Source: Candidatus Latescibacterota bacterium
GTDB taxonomy: Bacteria > Latescibacterota > UBA2968 > GCA-2709665
Reading direction: 5' to 3'
Assembly (NCBI GenBank): GCA_030746455.1
Contig: JASLMQ010001074.1
Coordinates: forward strand, 1-5,533
Length of the DNA stretch: 5,533 nt
Shown here: positions 1 through 5,465 of the stretch, one piece after another
Layout: each line of letters begins with the position of its first letter
Position numbering within the stretch: the stretch's first letter is position 1
Program-made: the position numbers and the translations under genes
The notes under the pieces: generated by a model
What the model saw: only the letters and a program-made list of their open reading frames with translations
Told to the model about the DNA's origin: nothing
Database searches by the model: none

Positions 1-801
1 GGCATCAACTTCATAGACACTGCGGCAGGCTACGGAGCGGGGCATAGCGAGGAGGTCGTCGGCCGCGCGGTCAAGGGCGAGCGCGACCGCTGGGTGATCG
101 AGACCAAGGGAGGCGAGGGCTGGACGGCAGACAACCGGAACTGGAAGGACTTCTCGCGGGCGCGGCTCCTCGCCCAGATCGACGAGAGCCTGACGCGGCT
201 GGACACGGACCACGTGGACGTCTACCTGCTCCACGGACCGTCTGACGAGGACATCGAGAAGGGCGAATGCCTGCAGGCCCTCAAAGACATCAAGTCAGCA
301 GGCAAGTCGCGTCTCGTGGGCATCTCGCTCGGGCCCGCGGCAATGGGCCTGGGCCTGATCGACATAGGCCTCATCGACGTCTACCAGGTCTCCATCAGCA
401 TCACCGACACCGGCATGGCCGACGCCCTCCTGCCTGCGGCAGCGGAGGCCGGTATCGGCATCGTCGCACGCGGGGCCATGGGAGCGGGGTTCTACACCGG
501 ACGCGTCAGCGAGGCAACCGCCTTCTCCGAGAACGATCGGCGCAGCACCCAATCCCAGGACAGCATGAAGTCCCGCGCCGCCGTCGCGAGTGCCTTCGCG
601 TTCCTGGAGAAGCCGGCCCGCTCGACCGCTCAGAGCTGCATCAAATTCGTCCTCGCCCACCCCGAGGTCTCCACCGTCATCCCCGGATCGAAGGACGTCA
701 CGCACATGCTCGAAAATGCGGCGGCCTCCGAGGCCCCGGATCTCACCGAGGACGAGCTCACCGAGATCGCCCGCATTCGGGAGGGCCTCAAGGGGAGCTG
801 A
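1..801 (+). CDS. Aldo/keto reductase, 5'-truncated by window edge
   Basis: NAD(P)H-dependent oxidoreductase of the aldo/keto reductase superfamily, a cytosolic TIM barrel reducing aldehydes or ketones. Reading frame 1 is open from base 1, so 266 C-terminal residues are visible and roughly 30-60 N-terminal residues lie outside. The visible part opens with the family motif GINFIDTAAGYG. The catalytic tetrad is complete: Asp6, Tyr11, Lys36 (in VIETKGG) and His78 (in VYLLHGPS), numbered within the visible part, with normal family spacing. The C-terminal cofactor-binding segment is present as IPGSK (227-231) followed by ENAAA (238-242). The gene ends in TGA and converges with the beta-barrel gene to its right. 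An internal GTG at 94 is not a credible start because family motifs precede it. The substrate cannot be told from sequence; the general form resembles bacterial IolS/YghZ-like enzymes (inference). Confidence 0.92.
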   Translation, partial: GINFIDTAAGYGAGHSEEVVGRAVKGERDRWVIETKGGEGWTADNRNWKDFSRARLLAQIDESLTRLDTDHVDVYLLHGPSDEDIEKGECLQALKDIKSAGKSRLVGISLGPAAMGLGLIDIGLIDVYQVSISITDTGMADALLPAAAEAGIGIVARGAMGAGFYTGRVSEATAFSENDRRSTQSQDSMKSRAAVASAFAFLEKPARSTAQSCIKFVLAHPEVSTVIPGSKDVTHMLENAAASEAPDLTEDELTEIARIREGLKGS

Positions 802-827
802 CCGACCCCACTCATCCGAACGAGATC

Positions 828-858
828 GCGCCCGATTCGCACGAAGCGAGTCGGGCGC
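828..858 (+). terminator. Strong hairpin after the aldo/keto reductase gene
   Basis: A 13-bp stem (828-840 with 846-858, one G-T wobble at 836/850) closes a 5-base loop (ACGAA). It lies 26 bases past the TGA of the aldo/keto reductase gene, between two convergent genes. No T-run follows on either strand, so it is not a textbook intrinsic terminator. It may end or protect the 3' end of the mRNA. The rest of 802-1074 shows only weak dyads (for example 1003-1015, a 5-bp stem with a 3-base loop) and no gene. Confidence 0.45.
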
Positions 859-1074
859 TGACTTCTGTACGAAGGGATCTGAGCCGTGCCTCCAAGGCAA
901 GACCCGAAGATCACGCGGGGAAGATTTGCCCCAGAGGTAGACCCAAGTGGACGAGCCCGGGTACCTTCCGTGCCAGGCCGAAACGCCTGCTGCCCCGCGC
1001 ACCCTGCCGTGCAGGAAACGGAGCTGGAGAGGCACGCCGAGTGGACTGTGGTAACCCGAGACCGATCGATCCTC

Positions 1075-1731
1075 CTACATCGCCGACAGCTTGAAGCTGA
1101 GCCCCAGCGAAACCACCGGGTAGTACTTGAACCCGCTAATGTCGTCCTGAACCTGTGACTCCTCCTGCCTCAGCTCGGCCAGAAACTGCGCGTCACTGGC
1201 AATGGGCCCCGTGGCCGACAGATCGACCTGTGGAGAGCCCTGCAGCGCAAGACCCAGGTCGAACGCGATCCCCCAGCGTCCGCCCGCGGCGTTGCCCCAG
1301 CCGATGCCCACGTACGGAGCGAACGACTTGAAGTCCACCGCGCCATGGATGGTGCCCACATCCGTGGCCGTATATGTCGTCCCACCAATGTCGTACGACG
1401 CCGTGGGACGGCTGACCATATCCACACCGTTGCTGTTGAGCACCATGCCCGCGCTCAGTCGCAGACCCCGACCCAGGATCGGATGGAAATCGACCAGCAG
1501 GTTGAACGACTTCAGCTTCAGATCCAGATCGTAGCTTACGTCTCCCTCTGTGCCGTCGAACCCGTACGTGAAATAGCTACCGCCCACCCGCACGTTCACG
1601 GTCGGCACGATCGACTTCGTCACCTCAGCCCCGATGCCCAGCGTGCCCGCCTTTACGGTCACACCCACCCCAGCATACGCCTGCGCTGTCAACGCCAGAA
1701 GAACCGTCCCAACCAACAGCATCCGCTTCAT
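1075..1731 (-). CDS. Small outer-membrane beta-barrel-like protein with signal peptide
   Basis: Predicted exported protein of 218 residues. Residues 1-20 are a classic Sec signal peptide: a basic start (MKRM), a hydrophobic core, and an AYA cleavage motif ahead of Gly21. The mature part has many alternating hydrophobic/polar stretches rich in Gly, Tyr, Phe and Ser (for example VNVRVGGSYFTYGF, SFAPYVGIGWGN and the last strand YYPVVSLGLSFKL), as expected for a small transmembrane barrel. A charged segment, LRQEESQVQDD, could be a periplasmic turn or loop. The frame extends upstream to 1902, but the ATG at 1731 is chosen because the signal peptide begins there and GGAGGG (complement of 1737-1742) sits 5 bases ahead of it. 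Family assignment is uncertain: it looks like an uncharacterised outer-membrane barrel family, and function is unknown. It has its own likely promoter, separate from the AcnX genes. Confidence 0.78.
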   Translation of the reverse strand: MKRMLLVGTVLLALTAQAYAGVGVTVKAGTLGIGAEVTKSIVPTVNVRVGGSYFTYGFDGTEGDVSYDLDLKLKSFNLLVDFHPILGRGLRLSAGMVLNSNGVDMVSRPTASYDIGGTTYTATDVGTIHGAVDFKSFAPYVGIGWGNAAGGRWGIAFDLGLALQGSPQVDLSATGPIASDAQFLAELRQEESQVQDDISGFKYYPVVSLGLSFKLSAM

Positions 1732-1748
1732 AGCCGCCCTCCGTTCTT

Positions 1749-1789
1749 GGTCGCACGACCGAGCCACGATTTGTGCCAGCTCCGCTGGC
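1749..1789 (-). promoter_or_regulatory. Two dyads in the leader of the beta-barrel gene
   Basis: Between the putative promoter and the ribosome-binding site lie two inverted repeats. One is GGTCG-CA-CGACC (1749-1760), just upstream of the GGAGGG site. The other is GCCAGC-TCC-GCTGGC (1775-1789), a 6-bp stem with a 3-base loop. As RNA both could fold as hairpins in the 5' leader; the first could also be a protein-binding site. Their role is inferred from position only. Confidence 0.4.
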
Positions 1790-1807
1790 GTGGAAGATCT
1801 GCGGGGA

Positions 1808-1836
1808 AATATCCCGTGGTCCGCGCCTGAAGTCAA
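1808..1836 (-). promoter_or_regulatory. Putative sigma70 promoter for the beta-barrel gene
   Basis: On the - strand TTGACT (complement of 1831-1836; 5 of 6 matches to the -35 consensus) is followed after 17 bases by GATATT (complement of 1808-1813; 4 of 6 matches to the -10 consensus). It lies 77 bases upstream of the ATG at 1731 and after the stop of the AcnX small subunit gene, suggesting independent transcription. Two degenerate hexamers are weak evidence in isolation. Confidence 0.42.
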
Positions 1837-1894
1837 GGGCACTCGGAGATCCTGCGCGTACCAGCGATACACCGGGCCATCCCTGGCTCCGGCA

Positions 1895-2314
1895 TCATCC
1901 ATCGCGCTCGACGCGTACCACGCCGGCGTCGGCGTCTACGAAAACCCTGTCTCCTGTCGCGATCACCCCAAAGGGGTCTCGCTCCAGATCGGTCACCATC
2001 GGGATCTCGTTCACGATGCATCCCAACGCGGCGAGGCTGTCCACCTCCACGTTCACGAAGGCCACCGGCGCGTTGCCCTCGAGCTTCGCGAGGTTCAGGA
2101 TCATCGGCGTGCCGGAGGATCCCTTGGTCGACCGGATCACGAGCACCCTTCCCCGCAGCGATTCGCCCTCCAGCGGGTGCCCCACGGCGATCACCTTTCC
2201 TGTCACCGCATCCACCTCGCCCCAGAACGACAGCGTGGCGTCGGCGACGAGTGCCTCGCCCTCCGCGCACCCCTTCACGACCTTGCGAGCCTTGATTTCG
2301 ATCGTGTCAGCCAT
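1895..2314 (-). CDS. Aconitase X swivel domain / small subunit (DUF126)
   Basis: Small subunit of the two-protein (type IIb) form of aconitase X, which closes over the active site of the catalytic subunit encoded next to it. The protein has 139 residues, usual for this family. The swivel signature is clear: LSFWGEVDAVTGKVI (28-42), HPLEGESLRGRVLV (46-59) and the STKGSSGTP loop (62-70), whose serines belong to the active site in relatives, then ALGCIVNEIP (96-105). Two starts are possible. TTG at 2320 sits 4 bases after GGAGG and ATG at 2314 sits 10 bases after it. ATG is preferred because it gives an 8-bp overlap (ATGGCTGA) with the stop of the large-subunit gene, typical of translational coupling. 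Known reactions of relatives are cis-3-hydroxy-L-proline dehydration in bacteria and mevalonate 5-phosphate dehydration in archaea. The substrate here is undetermined. Confidence 0.94.
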   Translation of the reverse strand: MADTIEIKARKVVKGCAEGEALVADATLSFWGEVDAVTGKVIAVGHPLEGESLRGRVLVIRSTKGSSGTPMILNLAKLEGNAPVAFVNVEVDSLAALGCIVNEIPMVTDLERDPFGVIATGDRVFVDADAGVVRVERDG

Positions 2315-3557
2315 CGCCAAGCCACCTCCCCGCTACCGCGGCGCGTACACACGGCTCCGTCTTCGCCACAATCACCTCCGCGTCAAGCATGCCTCGCACG
2401 TAGTGTGCCTGCTTGAACCCGTGGGTCACGATCCGCTTCGCCGGGATCCGGATGTTCGTCGGACACGTGTCGCACAGGATGCGTCCCCCTGCCCCCTCGA
2501 TCGCCTCCGTGTAACCCATCGCATCCGCATTCCCCTTCGTCCCCCGAGCCGCGTTCACCCACAGCCGCACCCCATCGGCCACGCGCTTGCCCTTCAGTAG
2601 TGCGGCGATCCCCGCGATCTCCCGGATCGACGCGTGCGGACACCCCAAGACCACCGAATCGATCTCGTCGCCCGTATGCGTCCGCAGCGAGGCATATGCG
2701 TCCCTTAGCTCCTCGTTCCCGAAGGTCACCGACTCCTCCGGGGCCTCTCCACGAAACGCCGCCTCCAGCGACGGCGCCTCGGGGGTCACCCCCGCGATGT
2801 GACACATCGTTACCCCTCCGGAGGTCGCCAGCGCGGCGCAGAGCTGCTTGGCCTCGTCCTGCGACGGCCGTCGCGCGCCGTCGAACACAGGAATGCCGAG
2901 GCCCGCGCGTAGCCCGGTGAAGTAGCCCAGCGCCCCCCAATCGGTCGGGTGGGCCAGGTCGGCCGTCACCACCACCCGAAGCGTTCCCTTCCTGTTCTCG
3001 TCGATCAGCACCCCGAACTCGGGCACCACGCCCAGAAGCGACGCTGCAATCGCGCTCTCCGTGCCGTGCCGCGTCGTCCGAGCTCCCAGGATCGAATTGC
3101 AGTAGACCACGGCGGACGATTCGGTCCACGCGCAGATCTCACCATTGACCGGCACGTTGCCCACCAGATAGGGCGCGCAGGTATAGGTCGGGATGAAGCC
3201 CGCCTCCGCTGCTCGATCCCCCAGTTCGGCCTGCATCCGGACCTGCTCGGGATCGTTCTCGGGCACACCCAGCTCGTCCAGCGTCACGAACGCCGTGTGC
3301 ACCGTGCAATAGCATCCGGGCGCTGTGGGATGGTCGCACGCCTGTCCGAGATCCTCCATATACTGCTCGATCGTCTCTCCGGACGCGCCGCGGGCCATCT
3401 GATTCGGGGCCGGGAGAAGAGGGTGCGTATTGTCTACCGGAACCAACCGTCTTGCCCCCATCGCCTCACCCCAGTCGACCAGCCAACCCATACACTTCGC
3501 AAGGTACGGCCCGCGGCTGCCGTTGAGAATCGCCCTTTGGTCATCCGTTAGCTTCAT
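2307..3557 (-). CDS. Aconitase X catalytic / large subunit (DUF521)
   Basis: Iron-sulfur hydro-lyase subunit of 416 residues that pairs with the swivel subunit encoded immediately downstream. Family landmarks are all present: YTCAPYLVGNVPVNGE (125-140), WTESSAVVYCNSILGAR (144-160), DENR (186-189), LGCPHASIRE (304-313), CDTCPTN (362-368) and the C-terminal block around CVRAAVAGR (403-411). Cys127, Cys306 and Cys365 lie in the most conserved blocks and are likely cluster ligands (inference from the family). Extra cysteines at 22, 74, 82, 84, 142, 153, 240, 252, 362 and 403 make the protein unusually Cys-rich. The ATG at 3557 is chosen over an in-frame ATG at 3596 because GGAGG (complement of 3563-3567) lies 5 bases ahead of it and family proteins begin near MKLTDDQ. 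In bacteria this form is known as cis-3-hydroxy-L-proline dehydratase; archaeal homologues are phosphomevalonate dehydratase. No neighbour identifies the substrate here. Confidence 0.95.
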   Translation of the reverse strand: MKLTDDQRAILNGSRGPYLAKCMGWLVDWGEAMGARRLVPVDNTHPLLPAPNQMARGASGETIEQYMEDLGQACDHPTAPGCYCTVHTAFVTLDELGVPENDPEQVRMQAELGDRAAEAGFIPTYTCAPYLVGNVPVNGEICAWTESSAVVYCNSILGARTTRHGTESAIAASLLGVVPEFGVLIDENRKGTLRVVVTADLAHPTDWGALGYFTGLRAGLGIPVFDGARRPSQDEAKQLCAALATSGGVTMCHIAGVTPEAPSLEAAFRGEAPEESVTFGNEELRDAYASLRTHTGDEIDSVVLGCPHASIREIAGIAALLKGKRVADGVRLWVNAARGTKGNADAMGYTEAIEGAGGRILCDTCPTNIRIPAKRIVTHGFKQAHYVRGMLDAEVIVAKTEPCVRAAVAGRWLGDG

Positions 3558-3600
3558 GCATTCCTCCGAGCCCTCTTTCTTCGCTCCTCGCTCCACTACT

Positions 3601-3635
3601 CCCTAGCGGTCAGCTGTGAGCGCACAGCCGTCAGC
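3601..3635. repeat. Heptamer repeat array, 5 units, nnTCAGC type
   Basis: Five consecutive 7-base units end in AGC at 3607, 3614, 3621, 3628 and 3635. Two units are exact nnTCAGC (3608-3614 and 3629-3635); the others differ by a base or two in the core. Units 2-4 also fold as GCTGTG-AGCG-CACAGC (3613-3628). The array lies 44 bases upstream of the AcnX large-subunit start. Read on the - strand the units are GCTGAnn. Confidence 0.6.
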
Positions 3636-3667
3636 TGAACCAGACTTATCGATCTGCGGCAGAACCA

Positions 3668-3695
3668 CGCGCTTGGGCAAAGCGCGATAGCGCTT
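3668..3695 (-). promoter_or_regulatory. Two mutually exclusive hairpins upstream of the AcnX genes
   Basis: CGCGCTT (3668-3674) pairs with AAGCGCG (3680-3686) over a 5-base loop. The same AAGCGC (3680-3685) can instead pair with GCGCTT (3690-3695) over a 4-base GATA loop. The shared arm means only one can form at a time. The element sits in the 183-bp spacer between the SDR stop and the AcnX large-subunit start, so in a joint transcript it would be in the intercistronic leader. No T-run follows on the - strand, so a simple terminator is not supported. Confidence 0.4.
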
Positions 3696-3716
3696 CCGAG
3701 GTGCAGCCTGGATTTG

Positions 3717-3737
3717 GCTGAAGGCTGACCGCTGATT
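3717..3737. repeat. Heptamer repeat array, 3 units, GCTGAnn type
   Basis: Three perfect-period units of GCTGAnn begin at 3717, 3724 and 3731, directly after the SDR stop codon on the - strand. The orientation is opposite to the array at 3601-3635. GCTGACCGCT (3724-3733) is the exact reverse complement of AGCGGTCAGC (3605-3614), so the two arrays can pair as a long-range stem enclosing the spacer. Confidence 0.6.
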
Positions 3738-3740
3738 TCG

Positions 3741-4574
3741 CTATTTCCCCCGAATCCGCAACGTGTAGAGATCCTTCTCCAGGATCTCGTCCTGCCTGCC
3801 CGCCATCTCCTCCAGATCCCACCGTGCCTCGAAGTAGCGACCGCTCAACTCGTCGACCACCCCGCTCGTCATCTCAGCGATGAAAGTCGCCACCGACTCC
3901 GCCGGCGTGTCCCGTCCCTCCTCGAAGATCCGGTCGAATCCCGGCCGCCACTTCCTCCCACCGGGATCGGTGGCGATGAACCGGGTCATCTCGGTCCAGA
4001 TTGCAGGCGGTCCCACGGCGAAGACCTTCACGTTGTGCTCAGCGGCCCCCTTGGCCAGCCCCTCCGTCAGCCGCATCACAGCCGTCTTCGACGCGGCGTA
4101 GCTCGTGGAGTAGGCGTGGGGGTCGCTCACCCCGCCCGAGCTCACCACGTTGACCACGGTGCCTGACCTGCGTGCCACCATCCCCTTCACCACCGCGCGG
4201 CAAACCAGAAACGTCCCGCAGAGGTTCACCCGGATGTCCTGCACCCATCGGTCGGGATCGGCCTCCCACACCGGCGCGATCACCGAGAAGGTCGCCGCGT
4301 TGTTCACGAGCACGTCAGGAGGGCCCAGCTCCCTGGTCACTGTCTCGACCATCGCGTCCACCTGATCACGGTCCGTGATATCGGCAGCAACCGGAAACGC
4401 GCGCGCACCCGTCGCCTCGATCTCACCCGCCGCCTCGGCTGCCAGATCGTCAAGCACATCCACCAGCGCAACGGCGGCACCCCTGGTGGCGTAGGCCTCT
4501 GCGATGGACTTCCCCAGACCGCGCGCCGCGCCAGTCACGATGCAGACCTGCTGATCTGTTCTTTCAGCTACCAC
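3741..4574 (-). CDS. Short-chain dehydrogenase/reductase (classical SDR)
   Basis: Cytosolic NAD(P)(H)-dependent alcohol/ketone oxidoreductase with a Rossmann fold, 277 residues. Visible motifs: TGAARGLG nucleotide-binding loop (14-21); Asp39 at the end of the second strand, which favours NAD(H); Asp65 in the ADIT adenine contact; NNAA (91-94; usually NNAG); Asn117; catalytic Ser146 in VVSSGG; and Tyr159-AAS-Lys163. The usual PG motif after the active site is replaced by VGPPAIWTEM (187-196). A C-terminal tail of about 50 residues ends in DLYTLRIRGK. An ATG at 4607 lies in frame, but the GTG at 4574 is preferred: a purine-rich ribosome-binding site lies just ahead of it, and the ATG has none and falls at the predicted transcription start. 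It shares direction with the AcnX genes 183 bp downstream, so a joint pathway is plausible. The substrate is unknown. Confidence 0.92.
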   Translation of the reverse strand: MVAERTDQQVCIVTGAARGLGKSIAEAYATRGAAVALVDVLDDLAAEAAGEIEATGARAFPVAADITDRDQVDAMVETVTRELGPPDVLVNNAATFSVIAPVWEADPDRWVQDIRVNLCGTFLVCRAVVKGMVARRSGTVVNVVSSGGVSDPHAYSTSYAASKTAVMRLTEGLAKGAAEHNVKVFAVGPPAIWTEMTRFIATDPGGRKWRPGFDRIFEEGRDTPAESVATFIAEMTSGVVDELSGRYFEARWDLEEMAGRQDEILEKDLYTLRIRGK

Positions 4575-4580
4575 TGTCGG

Positions 4581-4595
4581 CGCCCTCCTCCCTCC
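4581..4595 (-). promoter_or_regulatory. Ribosome-binding site that sets the SDR start
   Basis: On the - strand the run GGAGGGAGGAGGGCG ends 6 bases before the GTG at 4574, placing AGGAGGG about 9 bases from it. The upstream ATG at 4607 is preceded by no comparable sequence, and this site would then lie inside the coding region. This argues for the shorter SDR. Confidence 0.65.
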
Positions 4596-4613
4596 AGATG
4601 CAACCATGCGGAC

Positions 4614-4642
4614 AGTCTACGCGATCCTTCCTCCACTCTCAA
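4614..4642 (-). promoter_or_regulatory. Putative promoter for the SDR (and perhaps AcnX) unit
   Basis: On the - strand TTGAGA (complement of 4637-4642, 5 of 6 to consensus) and TAGACT (complement of 4614-4619, 4 of 6) are separated by 17 bases. The expected start near 4607 would give a leader of about 33 bases before the GTG at 4574, with a strong ribosome-binding site in it. The -10 match is only moderate. Confidence 0.4.
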
Positions 4643-4688
4643 GCGGATTCTCTCCTGGTCCGCCTCGGCTTCTGCGTCTGTATCCTCG

Positions 4689-4716
4689 TTGACAGGGGGG
4701 GATACTGGGGTATATT
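4689..4716 (+). promoter_or_regulatory. Sigma70-type promoter for arsM
   Basis: A perfect -35 hexamer TTGACA (4689-4694) is separated by 16 bases from TATATT (4711-4716, 5 of 6 to the -10 consensus). Transcription would begin near 4723, giving a leader of about 90 bases before the arsM ATG. The spacer is unusual: a run of seven G followed by a short dyad. This is the best promoter in the window. Confidence 0.65.
4702..4713. promoter_or_regulatory. Dyad in the arsM promoter spacer, possible operator
   Basis: ATAC-TGGG-GTAT (4702-4713) directly follows a G7 run (4695-4701) and overlaps the -10 element. A repressor bound here would block the promoter. G-tracts with AT-rich inverted arms are known from operators of CsoR/RcnR-family sensors; that link is inference from pattern only. 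No ATCAA/TTGAT-type ArsR site was seen. Confidence 0.33.
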
Positions 4717-4813
4717 TGCCGGAGGCATGTGTTTCCGGTGGTGGTCTCACGTGTAGTCCACAGAGAAGGGAGCAGTGAACTTGGAGCCGGGCACACCATT
4801 CAGGAGCACGGAG

Positions 4814-5398
4814 ATGGATAAGATAGACATTCGGAGGACGGTAAGGGAAGGATACGGACGCATAGCGCGCGAGCGGGAGTCGTGCTGCACCCCGGTGACC
4901 TCCTGCTGCGGAGGGCCGACGTCCGCTGAGGAGCTCAGCGAGCGGATCGGCTACAGCGCTGAGGAGATGGAAGCGGTGCCCGAGGGCGCCAACCTGGGTT
5001 TGGGGTGCGGCAACCCCGTCGCGCTGGCATCACTGCGGGAAGGCGAGACCGTGATGGACCTCGGCTCGGGTGCGGGATTCGACTGCTTCCTGGCTGCGAA
5101 ACGGGTCGGGGATAGAGGCCGCGTGATCGGCGTGGACATGACGCCCGACATGCTCGAAAGGGCACGGGCGAACGCCGAGAAGGGGGGCTACGGGAACGTG
5201 GAGTTCCGTCTGGGCGAGATCGAGAATCTGCCCGTCGCGGATGGCCTGGTCGACGCCATCATATCCAACTGCGTCATCAACCTGTCCCCGAACAAACACC
5301 GGGTCTTCTCCGAGGCCTTCAGGGCGCTGGGTCCGGGTGGACGTCTGATGGTCTCCGATATCGTCCTTCTCGAGGCCCTACCGGCGCAGGTCCGGTAG
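4814..5398 (+). CDS. arsM: Arsenite methyltransferase ArsM, 3' end lost to intron insertion
   Basis: SAM-dependent As(III) methyltransferase that makes methylated arsenicals in the cytosol. 194 residues remain; family members usually have about 260 or more. The start is typical (MDKIDIRRTVREGYG), followed by Cys pairs 24-25 and 31-32. Cys65 in LGCGNP and Cys153 in SNCVINLSP match the first two conserved arsenic-binding cysteines. The SAM site is VMDLGSGAGFD (80-90) with Asp108 in VIGVDM; PGGRLMVSDI (174-183) follows. The frame then stops right after LLEALPAQVR, at the junction with the group II intron. The third conserved As-binding Cys, expected shortly beyond, is absent. The TAG (5396-5398) belongs to the intron. 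ATG 4814 is chosen because AGGAG (4802-4806) lies 7 bases ahead and family similarity begins there; GTG 4775 would add 13 residues. Probably a disrupted gene whose 3' part lies beyond the window. Confidence 0.92.
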   Translation: MDKIDIRRTVREGYGRIARERESCCTPVTSCCGGPTSAEELSERIGYSAEEMEAVPEGANLGLGCGNPVALASLREGETVMDLGSGAGFDCFLAAKRVGDRGRVIGVDMTPDMLERARANAEKGGYGNVEFRLGEIENLPVADGLVDAIISNCVINLSPNKHRVFSEAFRALGPGGRLMVSDIVLLEALPAQVR

Positions 5399-5429
5399 AG
5401 TAGAGAGGGGTGAGTAGCCCCTCCCCCTC
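5395..5429 (-). ncRNA. Group II intron domain VI with branch-point A
   Basis: On the - strand GAGGGGGAGGGG (5418-5429) pairs with the 3' strand running from 5410 to 5398 across a 7-base loop (CUACUCA). The stem has 12 pairs, including two G-U wobbles, interrupted by a single unpaired A at 5401. That A is the seventh base from the intron 3' end, where the lariat branch point is expected in group II introns. Confidence 0.82.
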
Positions 5430-5432
5430 GTC

Positions 5433-5465
5433 AAACCGGACGGGCGGTTTTCCCGCATCCGGCTT
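5433..5465 (-). ncRNA. Group II intron domain V catalytic hairpin
   Basis: On the - strand the lower stem AAGCCGGA pairs with UCCGGUUU (8 bp, one G-U), with the catalytic AGC triad at 5464-5462. Above it come a CG bulge on the 3' side, an upper stem GCGG/CCGC and a GAAAA loop. Length is 33 bases (34 is usual). It departs from the common form UGCGG/CCGCA: the base closing the upper stem next to the bulge is C instead of A, leaving a U-C mismatch. Confidence 0.88.

Noticed and set aside
295..1035. Long - strand open frame opposite the aldo/keto reductase
   Set aside because: Antisense shadow of a well-supported gene, low-complexity Gly/Arg/Asp-rich translation, no ribosome-binding site that stands out.
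267..1094. Long + strand open frame overlapping the aldo/keto reductase
   Set aside because: It is in another frame over a clear reductase with an intact catalytic tetrad, has an Arg/Pro/His-rich composition typical of a GC-rich shadow frame, and matches no family I recognise.
1732..1902. N-terminal extension of the beta-barrel gene to 1902
   Set aside because: It would bury the signal peptide 57 residues inside the protein and cover the promoter and ribosome-binding site.
3601..3737. CRISPR array
   Set aside because: Units are contiguous 7-mers with no unique spacers and they change orientation; nothing resembles 24-40 bp repeats with spacers.
4727..4756. Nine-codon leader peptide ORF (ATG to TAG) ahead of arsM
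   Set aside because: The GGAGG is only one base from the ATG and the predicted transcription start lies at 4723, leaving no room for a working ribosome-binding site.
5398..5427. GGGG/CCCC hairpin after the arsM stop as a transcription terminator
   Set aside because: It lacks a T-run and is fully explained as intron domain VI read from the opposite strand.
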